Assembly (NCBI RefSeq): GCF_017591425.1
Contig: NW_024466512.1
Location: 15,069,001 to 15,133,000 of the forward strand
Origin: Ochotona curzoniae
Lineage: Eukaryota > Chordata > Mammalia > Lagomorpha > Ochotonidae
Length of the DNA stretch: 64,000 nt
Reading direction: 5' to 3'
A program made the position numbers and the translations under genes. The notes under the pieces are model-generated. The model worked only from the letters and a program-made list of their open reading frames with translations, was not told where the DNA came from and did no database searches. The first letter of the stretch is position 1, and each line of letters begins with the position of its first letter. This document shows, piece by piece, positions 1 through 12,149 of this stretch.

Positions 1-184
1 CCCTCACCCCTCTCCCCCACACCAAGGGTGTGCTTTACAGTAACTGAAGCAAATCAGTCTGTATGTCACTGGACTCAACAGAGTGTGACTGGGAAGTGGA
101 GTGGATTAGCACCCCGGTCCACTCTGCAAAAGCACCTTGTCCCTCCATGACCTGCAAGCAAACCAGGATCAGGTGATGAGGCTG

Positions 185-375
185 GTGTCAATGAATACCA
201 GCTGCTAAGTACCTGCGTAGGTTAGTCTGTACTCACAGTGATGCTGTGAGGTAGCTACTGCTACCTGTCTTAAAACTGAGGAAAGTGAGGCTTGGGAAAA
301 TACTTAAAAAATTGCTAAAAGTTACCTTGCTTCCAAGGGTCAGAAGCAGGATTACAGGTGAGTCATTCTGTCCCC
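185..375 (-). repeat. MIR element
   Basis: The reverse complement shows the MIR core: here 'aaactgaggaaagtgaggct' corresponds to the conserved 'aaactgaggctcagagagg' block, preceded by the 'ctgtgaggtagctactg' part. Old and diverged. Confidence 0.6.
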
Positions 376-1446
376 AAGCATCCCTGTCACCCTTCCTATG
401 CTGCCTCAGTAGCAGATGTGGATGTTATCCGTGTCTCCCTGGGAATATAAAATGCCCACCTGCATTGTCATTCAACCTGGCCTCCCAAGCCAACACATTA
501 ATAGGGGGTCTCTAAACTGACACCTAATATGAAAATTCAAAGAAATTAAACAATCTGGAAGGAGGTGGTAGAGAGAAGCAAGGGATGGAGCCCAGGTCCA
601 GAGTCCCCGAAGATCAAACCTGTTGGGGAGGCTGGCACTACGGGTTGCTCACAGGTGCCTGCTGCATTCCAGGTACTGGGTCTAGGAGAAGCCTCAGACC
701 TCCTTCCAGTTAAGATCCCCTTCTTCCAGACAGCCTCTTCCAGAAGCTGCCAAAAGTGCCTGGAATAAGCAGCAGGTCTCAGCGCCTGTGACCCTCTGTC
801 CCGGTGGGAAACCAAAACAGCACACCTCTCCTTGGGACTATGTGCTTTGGTCTCTGTGGGTGATACTACTGAGGAGGTGCAGCTGCCCCACGTGTGTGCA
901 CTGTTGTGTTGTTTTAAAAATAATACTCTACTTGTTAGATTGTGGAGTTATGATCTCCAGGACTGGTGTGAGACAGACAGTCAATGAGACTGGGAGTAAA
1001 TCAAAAACTGTGTATTAGAATTGCAACAAAGGAAACTAACTCAACAGTTATCATTCTAGGAATTTGTCCTATGGTTTTCCTTGTAGCAATAATCAAAGCT
1101 GCCTGTACAAGGGAGCTTCTTGTGACATTGTTCTTAACAAAAAGACAAAAACAAAACAAAACAGAAATAAAGTGTCGATCGGTGAAGTGCTGGTAAAGAC
1201 GGCCCCTGCATACAAGGGACTACAATGGAGTTGCATACATTCCTGCAATGGCTGCTTCCCGGATCCCTCAGCTCAGCATCTGGAGCTCTGGGAAGAGAAC
1301 ACTCCAAGTCAGATAAAATGAAATATGTAAACATATATCTAATGCATACCATGTTTTTGACACCTTCTGCCTTCAAGACTCCAACAGCTTGATTTCAGTT
1401 TCAACACAGTTGTTTTTAATCCTAAATTCACTGCTTTTTATGCTTC
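376..1446. other. Unique intergenic sequence, no gene recognised
   Basis: Short reading frames only, with no recognisable protein, RNA or repeat. Coding-like length is absent and no splice-bounded conserved peptide was noticed. Confidence 0.5.
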
Positions 1447-1448
1447 CT

Positions 1449-1638
1449 TAAAAAAAAAAGTTTTATTTTAAATACAGAGTTACAGAGACAGAGGAGGAGG
1501 GGCTGAGCCAGGATTCTATCTGGGAGTTCTACATCCTCCTCTGTTTTCCCAGGCACACTGGCAGGGAGCTGGAGTGGAATTGGAGCAGCCAGGAGGCCCA
1601 GGTTGTAGCTTAGCCTGCTGTGCCACCATGCCAGCTGC
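1449..1638 (-). repeat. C-SINE, old fragment
   Basis: T-run then 'ttacagagacagagg' (reverse of the 3' region), 'tcccaggcacactggcaggg', and the head reading 'gtagcttagcctgctgtgcc'. The middle has suffered deletions. Confidence 0.75.
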
Positions 1639-2010
1639 TGTTCCCTGTGGTTGAAGCAGCAGAAGCTGGAGATGTGGTTCCTGTGGACAGATGTGGTCTC
1701 AGCTTCGCTTGAGACATATACACAACAGAGAAACAAGCAAATGCAACTTTGAAGAACCTCTCGCATCAAACCTTACCCTGGAAACTTGGTACTATTACAA
1801 GTCACAAAGATTTCTAAGTGGTTCATTAAGGAGAAAACCTAATTCCCTAAAATGTATGGAAATACAACTCAGTTTGTCTAAATCATAGAACACAGCATTC
1901 CAGGGAAAATTAAACATGTAATTAATTATTGTTAACTGTAAATACCTCTGGAAATTGAAATATGGCAAGAACCTTTTCCTTTTATATTGTTTGAAATTTT
2001 GAAAAATTCT

Positions 2011-2263
2011 AATTTTTAAAATTGATTTGAAAGAGACAGACTCCCCAAATGCCCACAACAGCCAGGACTGAGTCAGGCCGAAGTGGAAGATCAGAACTCA
2101 GTGAAGGTTCCCATGGGGCACTGCGCCATCACCCACTGCACTCCAGCGTCTACAGTAGCAGGAAGCTGGAATTAGAGCAGGGCTGAGACTCAAACCCAGG
2201 CACTCCAACAGGAGACGCGACTGTCCCAAGCAGCACTCAAGTGCTCTGCCAAACACCTGTGCC
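2011..2263 (-). repeat. C-SINE, old copy
   Basis: Begins 'attgatttgaaagagacaga', followed by 'cccacaacagccagg' and 'agcaggaagctgga', and ends with the head 'gccaaacacctgtgcc'. Confidence 0.8.
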
Positions 2264-2604
2264 TGAATAAAAAATATATATATCTTTATAAATCAGTAAC
2301 ATTATATATATATAATGTGGCTCCTGTAAGATATGAAACTGTGGTGTTCTTTATTGACTAACAAGAATAAAACTTAGCGATTTGTTTTTTCAACTAGCAA
2401 TTATTACCAACACTTAGTATATGAATAAGATGTCTATTTTTAAATACAAAGTCATCTGAAATAATGAAGGAGAAACACACTGGCTAATGCACTGTCCCAA
2501 CTTAAGCCTTCTGGTAGCCTAACAATTCCACAGAGACAGCTAAATATTTAAATCATTATGTGGCCAGAAATCATGTTGCTACAGTTAGGGTCTACTAATT
2601 TGAC

Positions 2605-2800
2605 AGTTTAGGATACATATTAAGCACTCTATCAGCCAGGCTGTCCTGAGCACAGATTTCTCATTTAATGCTTTTATGCCCATTTCACATATAAAAAAGA
2701 GACTAAGGCTCAGTGAAGTACAGCCACCTGTCCAGCTAGGTGAAGGTAATGCAGCTCTAACTTCAGTCTCTGTTACTTCCGGAGTTGAGTTTCTAACTAT
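2605..2800 (-). repeat. MIR element
   Basis: 'gcccatttcacatataaa' then 'gagactaaggctcagtgaag' and 'cagccacctgtccagctagg' follow the reverse-complement MIR core order (conserved block, then the 'cttgcccaaggtcacacagc' block). Confidence 0.7.
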
Positions 2801-4309
2801 TCTCTGAGTGTTTCTTAATATTATAAGGCATTAAGATGGGACATTCCTTTGCTAAGTCCTCAAAGTCTGCCTCTTTGCTGTCACCAAAACCCATCCCTTA
2901 GTTTCCACCTCTCCACATGCGCTGGTTTCTTTTCTTTTACTTCCACCTGCGCTAGTTTTTATGTATTTGCTGATTCCTCTCTAAGAACCAGGTAAAGTCT
3001 TTACCTTGAACCCCAGGGAATCCCTGCAGGTGTTTCAAAACAATCCTAAAAGGAAATCTTGTCCTGCTTTCACACACACACACACAAAATTCACCTATCT
3101 GTGGAAATCCAGGCGAGCCCGTGGCTGAAGGATGCTGTTTAAAAATAATGTGGTTACTCATGGAACTGGATGCACGCTTGAATTTGAAGCAGACGGTTGG
3201 GGAACTTTAGCTGAGGAAAGGTGAGGACATGACCCAGAAGGCTGTTTCCTGCCCAGCAACGAGCGGGATCCTCATTGGCTGCAGGGGAAGGCTTGGCCTC
3301 CAACTCCCTGGCTGGGAATCCATCCACCAGGCCCCTTGTCCTCCAATCAGCCAGAGGGGCAGTTGGCTGGGAGCCAGGCAACCTGGGTTCTGGATCATTA
3401 GGTGAATGGAAAAACAGTTGACCCTATCCAGGATGACATCAGCATCTTCGTCTCCCCTAAAAGCACCACTACCCCAAGCCCCTGGGGTCGCAATGGTCTT
3501 GTCCTTTGACACCTGGCTCAGTCCCTGGCGACAAGTCAAAGAACCCCAGGGACTCAAAGCAAGGGCCGACAGGGGGTGACAGGGACCCCAACAGGGACCC
3601 TAAGCAGAGCTGCCTGGGAGCTCTGTTTGGAGGGAGCCAAAGAATGAGTTTCTCTCATTTGTTGCTTCCAAGAGAAAACAAAGCATCACGCGACACGGGG
3701 TTATCACATGTAAGCAACAAGTGGCTGCTGGATTTTTTTTTCTGGAGCTGGAGGCAGTGATGGAGGCATGACATGAATGTGAGAGACATGGCAGCCGGTT
3801 GGTTAGGGGCAATCGCATGATTTATGTTCCAAGGGTTCAGCACCCCCTGTGGAGACCCAGCTTCCACGCGGCTGGCAGCTTAATCTCTGGGGAATGTCCC
3901 TGTCATTTGAAAGAAGTCAGCCAAGCCAAGCTGCCCTTCTCAGACAGAGGGGATTCCTTTACCCAGCCCCCGCCCTCACGGCCTCCTCTGTCTTCTCTGA
4001 TCACCTGGCCCGTCTGTCTGTCAGGCCAGCTGGTCGTCAGAGAATAAACATCTCAAGGCCTTCTGCCCACCAGCTCTGAGATCAGGTGACCATTATGGAA
4101 AGCAACACCGGAGGCCTCTGCATGCCGGCGGGACGCCAGGGACAGTGAGAGCCTTCTGTGCGCTGACCTCACTTAATGGGTGCCTGTGTGGCTGGCCCGG
4201 AGTCAGTGCCACTCCCTAGGAAGGCCCCTTGGATGGTCCCACAGTCCCCCTGTTAGGGGAGACCCTACCCAGCTATGCCTACACAGACCCTGAAGTCACA
4301 ATGGCTCGA
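2801..4309. other. Unique intergenic sequence with a short CA run
   Basis: Mostly unique, mildly GC-rich DNA. A (CA)n run of about 7 units sits at 3072-3086. No gene or clear repeat was recognised. Confidence 0.45.
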
Positions 4310-4650
4310 TGAATAATCCTGCCCCACAGTTTGTTCACCAGGCATTGGGCCTTAGTATCCTCATCTGAAAAATGGGAGTAACAGCGCACATACTCTAAGG
4401 GCAGCTGAAGGGCTTAACAGGAAGCACTTAAGCCAATGTAAACTGACTCATGATTAGGGTTAACAGGAATAAGGGATCTTGCCAGAGGGAACACTGTCAG
4501 AAACTCACAGACCTGGGTTTGGGCTCTGGTTCTGCTTCTGCTCCCTGCCAGTCCTGTAACTGCTCAGCCCTCAGTGTCTTCGTCCAGAAGGTGGCTACAT
4601 CTTTCTTATTCTGTGCTGTGAGGACAGAGCACAGGCCCGGCCCACAGTCA
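4310..4650 (+). repeat. Two MIR-like fragments
   Basis: 'tatcctcatctgaaaaatgg' with 'gagtaacagc' at 4347-4386 is the MIR 3' core in sense. A second fragment with 'acctgggtttgggctctg' and 'tcctgtaactgctcagcc' follows at 4510-4575, giving the 5' core a second time. Confidence 0.6.
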
Positions 4651-4689
4651 TCTCTCAGCTCCCAAAGCTGACAGCGACACTCGGCTTGC

Positions 4690-5920
4690 TCAGTCACACC
4701 TACCAGTCAGAAAAACCAAATCTAGCAAGAGCAGTGGGGCAAGAGAGGAGGGGATGACAACTGTGGCTTGGTGTGGCTTGGCTTGGTGTAGTCTGGTTTG
4801 GTTTGATGTTGCAAAGGAGGGAGAACCAGTGCGGATGGGGGCTGACTGTCCCCAGGAACTTGACTTCTGATGATTTAAAGGGTCTCAATGAAGGCTGGTC
4901 AAGACTGGAAAAGGGTGAGGCAGGCTGATTCACCTCCTCCCTCCCCAGGAAGCCACCTGGCTTTTTTTTTTTTCTGGGAAGTCTAGACTGGCTTATAACT
5001 CTAACAAGACATATGTCAACAGTTTAGGTGCAGAACAGTTTTATGGAGGGGTGTGCAGAAAAATCCTGAATGCCCCAGTGAGGAGTAACTAATCTTTGTG
5101 TCTCACCTAGTAAGATATAAGTGATTCCATGCTGACTGCTTCCTGTCTGATTCTAGGCTTTCCTTGTTGTTCTCTATCTATTCTAGATTTTTTGTTTGTT
5201 TGCTTGGTTGGTTGGGTTGGTTATTTGTTTGTATTGAGGGGTTTCCGGAGCAATCCTGATGGTCATTTTCAGAGAGGGTGTGGACCCAAAGTCGGAACCA
5301 AGCAAGGACCAGAGAGAGCTCCCCTCCTTGGTCCCGAAGGACGTCCACTGTTCTGTTTCTGCAGACTGCTCAGGGCTCCTGGCTGTTGTTCTGATGCTCT
5401 TGGATCCCGTGAGGGAGGATTTGGACTTCTTCCATCCCATGTGGTAGATCCAGATGGGAGTGGGTGACTTCAGAGTTCTTGGCCTCCGAGGGCACTCCAA
5501 TTCCCCGTGGTCTCTTTAGTAGCTGGGATGTAGTCCTTGGTGCTCGTATTGATAGACCTTGGTGAGGATCTGGGAGTCTTCAGGGTTGGGATACAAGCCT
5601 CCTCTTGTCCCCCTGCTCTGCTCTGGGGTTCCCCCGCCCCCGCTCTTGGGCAGGACTCTTTCAAACAAGGTATGTCTGAGAACGTCTCCAAGAAACAGAA
5701 GGGGAAGACTCGAGCTTCTGTGTCTATGGGGAGAGGGAACCATGGATAAAAACTGAAAATAAGAAAAATAATCAGTTTCTTTTTCTGGGGAGCAGATCCT
5801 GAGACAGACATGGGGGTACAGGATTAGAGGTGCTTGCTGCTTGGATAAACACATGTGAAAGCGAAAGTTGGAAAACAGGACAGAGCCAAGGAGAAGTTGG
5901 GCTTATGCTAAAATCCTTTT
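4690..5920. other. Unclassified intergenic DNA, low-complexity GT/TG patches
   Basis: Contains TTGG-rich stretches at 4765-4810 and 5180-5235. The GC-rich 5250-5750 block has retroelement-like composition but no match I can name. No intact gene. Confidence 0.35.
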
Positions 5921-5924
5921 TTTT

Positions 5925-6150
5925 TTTGTAAAATTGAAAGCTGGGCCAGTCTAAAGCCAGGAGGAGTCAGGAGCTTCTTCCAAGTCTCGCGTGTGGATCC
6001 AGGGTCCCAAGGCTTTGGATCATCCTCCACTGTTTTCCTAGGCCATCAAGCAGGGAGCTGGTTTGGGAAGTGGAGCATCTGGGACACAAGCCAGCACCAA
6101 TATGGGATGCCAGCACTATAGGCATAGGATTAGCCTGATACACCAGGGCT
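5925..6150 (-). repeat. C-SINE
   Basis: T-run, 'aggagcttcttccaagtctc', 'ccaaggctttggatcatcct', 'aggccatcaagcagggagct', 'aatatgggatgccagcacta' mark successive blocks of the inverted element. Confidence 0.85.
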
Positions 6151-6630
6151 TGCTAAAGTCTCAGCAAGTGCTGGGGTCCGTGCAGCAGCTGTGGATGACA
6201 CGAAGGTGTGAAGAGAACAGCTGCCCTGTTTGGCAGGGCCCCAGGGGTGCTTCCAGCTGTTTGGCAGGCCCAGCGGATTTCTCTCTGACCACCTTGATGC
6301 AGTCTCCCCATTTGCATGGACACTCAAGCACCCCACTAAAAATTCTGTAATCTATTGAGGCATTATTGTTTGCCCCGACATTAACTCTCAAGCTCACGTT
6401 GGTTGCCAAATGCATTTGGCATTTGGCAAGAAATGCAAGCAAGCAGCTGGGGTGGGGTGGGGATCCTCACACTGAGTTTCAAGTGTAGCCCCAGAGAGGT
6501 TACTGGGATGCTGACTTCTCAAGCTGGGTGGGATTGTGATCATTTGAGGGAATTCACCAAGCTCCACATCCAGGCATCCTTCATGGCACAAGTTACTCTT
6601 GAATAAAAAGTTTCCTTAAAAATCAAATGG

Positions 6631-6893
6631 AGCAGTGGGTATTCAGCCTAGCAGTTAAGGTGCCTGATTCCCATATTTGAGTTCCTGGGTTCAATTCCCA
6701 GTCCCACCTACTGTCTCCAACTTCCTGCCAATGCAAGCCCTGGGCAGTTCTGGGCTCTGTCCCCACCCTAAACTGGCTGTTGTGGGATTTGGGGAATGGG
6801 CCAACATATGGATCCCTCTCTCCCTTTGCATCCCTTCCTCTCACTCTTTCTCCTGTCTAAATTTTAAAAGTTAAAAAGAAAAAATGAAAAAAA
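6631..6893 (+). repeat. C-SINE, old copy
   Basis: Head 'tattcagcctagcagttaag', box-B-like 'gggttcaattccc', and a pyrimidine-rich 3' region ending in an A-rich tail. Confidence 0.75.
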
Positions 6894-8360
6894 AAAAACC
6901 ATGTGCTGGCCTAAGGCAAAGATAGTAAGACCACATTTCTTTCTCCCATCTTGTCTTTTCTATCCCTTTATCTTCCTGGACAAATCACCACGTCTCCATG
7001 ACGAGTGCATATTGCCCACAATAGTATTTCATGATAAATGAATGTCCCTGAAACTTCCCTAACAACAGCAAGTAAGACTTAAGTTTGTGTGTGTCACGAA
7101 TATCATTACTGGAGCAAGAGTTTGTAGTGTGTGCTTTATGTTAAGCTTTAAGGATTCAGATAACTTTTACTTATGTATTTATTTTTGCAGAAGTTGAAAG
7201 TAAGTAAGCGTGACAGCCCACAAGTAAACAGCAAGAGCTCCCAAGAAGGAAGTCTGTCCTCTTCCACAAGGACAAGAGCACTAGGAGTTGTAACATTGGT
7301 TCAAGAGTAGCTCATTTTACCACTAGCAATTGTAACATTGACTCAAGAGTATCTCATTTTCTGTGTACATGCAGAGTTCCTTATTTGTCTAACTGGTATT
7401 CTTTATCAAAAATATACACAAATATGTGTATTAGTTTGAATCCAAGATTGAAGCATGTTTCGTTGCTTTGTTTTCACTTACAGTGGCTTCCACCACAATT
7501 TTTGTTTTCTGGTCATTCATGACATCAACCTTTTAGAAAAGTCCAGGTGTGGTGTGTTGTTTCACAGAATTCATATTTTGGTTTTATCTTATTATTTTCT
7601 TGGTAAATATTTTTTTAATTGTTAGAAGATTGTGCAGGTGATGTGTGTTCCTCATTCCTGTATCACGAGCTGTTTATTCCACTACTGGAAATACTAAATT
7701 GTCTTGCTTGGCTGAAGTAGCTCTTGTCTCTCTCTGTAGCTAGAAATAATGTCTACTTAGGCTTGCTGCCTATGTACCCAGCTTATTCACCACTACCCAA
7801 TCAACCCATGGTTTTAGACACATTACTGATTCTTGTTATAATCGCTTATCACAAATGGAGGTGCTCCAGTTGCATCATCCCTGTGTATTTATCAATTGAT
7901 TTTTTCCATTAAGAGCTCACCTTTCTTCTCCTCTCTCCTGTCTTTTTCTTCTTTAACTTTCCCCCTTCTTCTTCCTTCTCTCTGCTCCCCTCCCGTGTGT
8001 GTGTGCATATGTGTGCAGGTGTATGTGTGTCTGTCTATAGGTTTTGGGACTTTTTTCCCCACTATAGTCAGAGTCCGTTATTATTACTATCCCTTCAAAT
8101 CAGCCTAAATGTGGTCAGGTTCTCTTTGACTTGTTCTTTTGACACCACGTGAATTTCTGCCTAAACTTAGTATTTCAAGGTTACTTTGCTTTTTCCCATT
8201 TCTTCAAAGATTCTACATTCCTTTAAGTAGGAAGGGTATTTAGAAACCAATGTCTAGGTGTTAAGCGTGCTTATTGTCAGTAAGGTGTCAATGCATCCAG
8301 TGCCATCGACGGATAAACTCAAGAAAGCGCTGTACTCCCTTCGTAACAGCAGAACTCCTA
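6894..8360. other. AT-rich intergenic DNA, simple TG stretch
   Basis: AT-rich, no gene recognised. It contains an imperfect duplication (7279-7362) and a TG/TGTATG stretch at 7994-8035. Parts may be ancient LINE remnants, but I cannot show it. Confidence 0.4.
7279..7362 (+). repeat. Imperfect 42-bp tandem duplication
   Basis: Two adjacent units begin with 'cactag' (7279 and 7321) and share 'tgtaacattg', 'tcaagagta' and 'ctcatttt' at the same offsets. Confidence 0.7.
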
Positions 8361-8365
8361 GGTTC

Positions 8366-8688
8366 CAGGGCAGATTAAAGGCCAGCGGTTAAGTTACCAC
8401 TTGGGATGCACTCAGGCCCCAGCCGAGTGCCTCCTTCAAGTCTTGGCTCCTCTGCTTCCCCTTCAGCTCCCTGTTAACACACTTCTAAGAGGCAGCAAGT
8501 AACGGCTCGAGTACTTGAATCCCTGCCACCCATATGGGAGACACAGACGGAGTTCCTGGCTCCTGGCTCCTGGCTCCTGGCTTGGGCCTGGCCCAATCTT
8601 GGCTGTTGTGGCTTACGAAGAGTAAACAAAAAGATCTCTCTTTCTTTCTTTCTTTTTTTTTTTTTTGTCTTTCAAATAAAATGAAAAT
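8366..8688 (+). repeat. C-SINE with internal 7-bp expansion
   Basis: 'aaggccagcggttaagttac' head, 'acccatatgggagac', and a 3' end 'tctttcaaataaaa'. The usual 'ctcctggctcctggc' block is extended to four TCCTGGC units near 8553-8582. Confidence 0.8.
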
Positions 8689-8919
8689 AGATTAGCTCAA
8701 AACAGATTGCTCTGTACCCTAAACCATAAATGTATTTACCTGTCTAAACTATTCAACAATACAACAAAACATGAGGATATTTTAAGAGGATTCTGGAAAA
8801 TTCACATTACTCTTTAATTGTATTTTTCATTACATTTTTAAAATACCCTTGTAGTTTCAGAATTGCTTCCCAATGCCACTTCCAAACCAACTCAGCAAAG
8901 TTATAGAGTTTTTTGTTTT

Positions 8920-9250
8920 TACAAAATTTATTTTTTATTCTTATTTGAAAGGCAGAGTTACAGAGAGAAGAGACAGAGAGACCGAGAAATCCCACACCCA
9001 CTAGTTCACTCTCTAAATGGCTGCAACAGTCAAAACCTGGGTGATCTGAAGCCAGAAGCCATGAGCCTCCTCTGCATCTCTCACATACATGCAAGGGCCC
9101 AAGGACCTGAGCCATCCTCTGCTGCTTTCCCAGGCCATAAACTGAAAGTTGTATTGGAAGTGGAGAAGCCAGACCTCAAAACAACATCCATATGGGATGC
9201 CATCACCAAAGGCAGAAGCTTAGCCTACTATGCTACACTGGCGCTGGCCC
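8920..9250 (-). repeat. C-SINE
   Basis: 'tatttgaaaggcagagttac', 'ctctaaatggctgcaacagt', 'catccatatgggatgccatc' and the head 'gcttagcctactatgctaca' in order. Confidence 0.85.
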
Positions 9251-9330
9251 CTGCCAAACACATCAGCAGTCCAGATGAAAGCAGGAAGAGCAGAGGAAAG
9301 TTTGGGCTAGAAACTTGAAGGAGGAAATGA

Positions 9331-9575
9331 GCCTGGCAGGTATTGTGGTGCAGTAGGTAGAGCTGCCACCTGTGGTGCTGGCACTCCCTAGTCAGAGTGC
9401 AGGCTGTTCAACTTCCCACCTAGCTCCCTGGAACAGCCGTCCATGATTGTCCAGGTGCTTACGCCCCTGCCCCCCAAGAAGAATATCCAGCCCAGACCTG
9501 GCTGTTGGCAACCATGTGAGAAGTCAACCAGTAGGTGGGAGATCTCTGTCTGTCCCTTTCTCTCTTTCAAAAAGA
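9331..9575 (+). repeat. C-SINE followed by AAGG microsatellite
   Basis: Head 'tattgtggtgcagtaggtag', then 'cagacctggctgttggcaac' and 'cctttctctctttcaaaaag'. An (AAGG)n run occupies about 9585-9620, probably grown from the tail. Confidence 0.75.
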
Positions 9576-9718
9576 GAGAGATCTAAGGAAGGAAGGAAGG
9601 AAGGAAGGAAGAAAGGAAAAGAAAATCCATTTTGGGGGGAAAAAAAACAAAAGTTTTTGAGGCACATTTTATGTTTTTCTCAATGAGTTTTTTTGCTCAT
9701 TTTTTAAAGTGTGCTTAG

Positions 9719-10350
9719 AGGCCGGCATTGTAGTGTAGCATATAAATAAAACAATTGCCTATAACACCAGCACCCCATAAGGGCACCAGTTCAAGTCAGC
9801 TACTGCATGACAGCCTAGTGGCTGAATCCTCACCTTACACGTGCTCAGAACCCATATGGGCACCGGTTCATATCCTGGCTGCTCCACTTTCCATCCAGTT
9901 CCCTGCTGGTAGCCTGGGAATGCAGTCGAGGACAGATCTTAGAATTCTGCACCTGCATGGAAGACCCAGAAGATGCTCCTGGCTCCTGGCTCCGGATAGG
10001 TTCCACCACTTGGGGATTGACCAGCAGATGGAGATCTTTCTCTCTCTTCTCTCTGTAAATCTACCTTTTCAAAAATAAATAAATAAATAAAACAAAACAA
10101 AAAAAATTCAGCTACTCTATTTCTCACTCCGCTCTCTGCTAATAACCTGGGAAAAGCAGCAGAAGTTGGCTTAAGCACTTGGGCTAGCCACAAGGAAGGC
10201 CACATGAAGCTCCTGGCTTCAACCTGCCCCAGCATTAATCATTTTGGTCATCTGAGGAGTGAACAAGCAGATAGAAGATCGCTTTCTCTCTGTGTCTATT
10301 CATCTCTTCCTGTAACTCTTTCAAATAAATAAATAAATAAATAATAAAAT
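9719..10350 (+). repeat. Old C-SINE split by a younger C-SINE
   Basis: Head part 9719-9804 ('ggccggcattgtagtgtagc') continues at 10108 ('tcagctactctatttctcac') to an AAAT-repeat tail at about 10350. The younger copy between them is flanked by 'tcagctact' on both sides. Confidence 0.8.
9805..10107 (+). repeat. Younger C-SINE nested in the 9.7-kb copy
   Basis: 'gcctagtggctgaatcctca', 'cccatatgggcaccggttca', tail of four AAAT units. Flanked by the 9-bp duplication TCAGCTACT (9796-9804 and 10108-10116). Confidence 0.85.
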
Positions 10351-10464
10351 TGAAAAATTGTTAAAGCAGATCCTGCCAAACTTTTAAAGCAGTTATTTAT
10401 TTGAAAGAAAACTATATTATTAAGTTTGCAATATTGCAAGTGCTTTAACAAAATTAGTGAATTT

Positions 10465-10570
10465 GTGCTCGCTTCGGCAGCACATATATAAAATTAGAAC
10501 GATACAGAGAAGATTAGCATGGAACCTGCGCAAGGACGACATACAAATTAATGAAGCTTTCCATATTTTT
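10465..10570 (+). pseudogene. U6 snRNA retropseudogene
   Basis: Starts 'gtgctcgcttcggcagcaca' and keeps the 'acgatacagagaagattagc' catalytic (ACAGAGA) segment and the terminal 'ccatattttt'. About ten substitutions relative to U6, for example ggaacc for ggcccc and attaatgaagctttcc at the 3' end. The flanks repeat TAGTGAATT (10455-10463 and 10578-10586), which marks an L1-mediated insertion. No upstream TATA/PSE is seen, so it is probably not expressed. Confidence 0.92.
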
Positions 10571-10851
10571 TTAAAAATAGTGAATTCATTTTAAAAAGCA
10601 AATGCCTAAATAAATATGTTTGGGTCTATATATATACACACACAAACACACATATACATAGGTATAAGACATATATGTTAGGAATGTGTAATTCATTCCC
10701 CAAATCAGTATTTTACTTAATGGCAAAATACGTGAGGGCAAGCACAAGATAAGGATGGTGTACGTGCAGTATCATTTCATATAATATTACAGATATCACC
10801 CAATGCAGTTGACAAGAGAAAACTATTAGAGGCATACAAATAAAAAATGTG

Positions 10852-11178
10852 GGCCCAGCACAGTAGCCTAGCAGCTAAAACCCTTGCTCTGCACATGTCA
10901 TGTTCCCACATGGGTACTAATTCTAATCCTGGCAGCCCTGCTTCTCATCCAACTCCCTGCTTGTGGCCTGGGAAAAGCCTGGGACACCCTAAAACCTTGG
11001 GACCCTGTACCCACTTGGGAGACCTGGAAGAAGTTCCTGGCTCCTGTCTTCAAATCAGCTCAGCTGCAGCCATTGTGGCCACTTGGGGAGTGAATCAGTG
11101 GACGGAAGATCTTCCTTTCTGTCTCTCCTCCTCTCTGTAACTCTGACTTTCTAATAAAAATAAATCAATCTTTTAAAA
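10852..11178 (+). repeat. C-SINE
   Basis: 'gggcccagcacagtagccta', 'aactccctgcttgtggcctg', 'ccttgggaccctgtacccac', 'tttctaataaaaataaatca' show a full-length element. Confidence 0.9.
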
Positions 11179-11423
11179 AATTGAAAATGAAAAAGTAGTA
11201 AAACTATATTTGTAGAAGACATGACAGTGTATTTGGAAAATCAAAGTTATCAGGATAAAACTAGCAAGCAGAATATTTATGTTGACATATACTTGTACAA
11301 TTATACACAGACACACAGATAATACAGAAATACAAATGTGTAAATATGTTTCTATTTACATAAAATAACCAACTAAAGAAGATAAGGTAAGAGAAGATTC
11401 TTTTTAATAAAAGCATAACTTGA

Positions 11424-11700
11424 ATAGGTGCATCTCCGACAACAGTGAGGAAGGCCATTGGGGTACCCACAGCTCATATTGGGGCCTGGGTTCTAGTCCC
11501 AGCTCCACTTCCAATTCCAGTTTCCTGCTAATGACACCCTGGAAGGCAGTAGACAATGGATGGGAGATCAGGCTGGGGCTGAGTTTGGGACTCCTGGCTT
11601 TGGCCAGACGTAGCCCCAACCATCCTGGCACCTGAGGGAAGGACTTTCTCTCTCTGAATTTATATGTGCATGGACATCTATCTTTCAAATAAAAATAAAG
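11424..11700 (+). repeat. C-SINE, old copy
   Basis: 'gggttctagtcccagctcca', 'tcctggctttggccagacgt', 'atctttcaaataaaaataaa'. Confidence 0.75.
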
Positions 11701-11715
11701 CTAAGTTTTAAAAAT

Positions 11716-12149
11716 TGAAAGCATATTACTCTTTAGGAACAAATAGGGAAGATACGTGTGAATACGTGAGCGTTCTGGAATGATCTGTCAGGGAGATCCA
11801 GGGGGGGCGGCATGAGCATCTAATAGGCTGCCCTGTCAGAGGGAAGACAGCCCGATCCACAGTGGGCAAGCACGGCTCTAAAAATGGCCACCCAGGTAAC
11901 TGATCTGGAATGCCTGGGTGTCACGAGCCCAGGCCCCATGAAAGGCTGTGGGTGCCACCTCCTGGCTTGGCAAGCTTGCCTCTGGCTCCTGGTCCCTTGT
12001 CCTTCCGGGCGAGGAATCTGGCAGCTGGCCTCAGTGTGGCAATGTGCTTGGCTCTGTACTCCCTTCTAGTATCACTTTTTCTGCAATAAAACTTTTGCTT
12101 TGATCTGCCTGAATGTCGAGTGTTTTATTTGCTACCACTAAAATCATCA
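11716..12149 (+). mobile_element. Probable solo LTR (ERV-type)
   Basis: No viral gene remains. A 434-bp block begins TG and ends CA between two AAAT tetramers (11712-11715, 12150-12153). Near its 3' side lies 'gcaataaaacttttgctttg', a poly(A) signal in the R/U5 position typical of retroviral LTRs. The termini are tentative, because AAAT is easily found by chance in this AT-rich setting. Confidence 0.5.

Noticed and set aside
10465..10570. Functional U6 snRNA gene
   Set aside because: About ten substitutions, no upstream TATA/PSE at the expected distances, and flanking target duplication indicate a retropseudogene.
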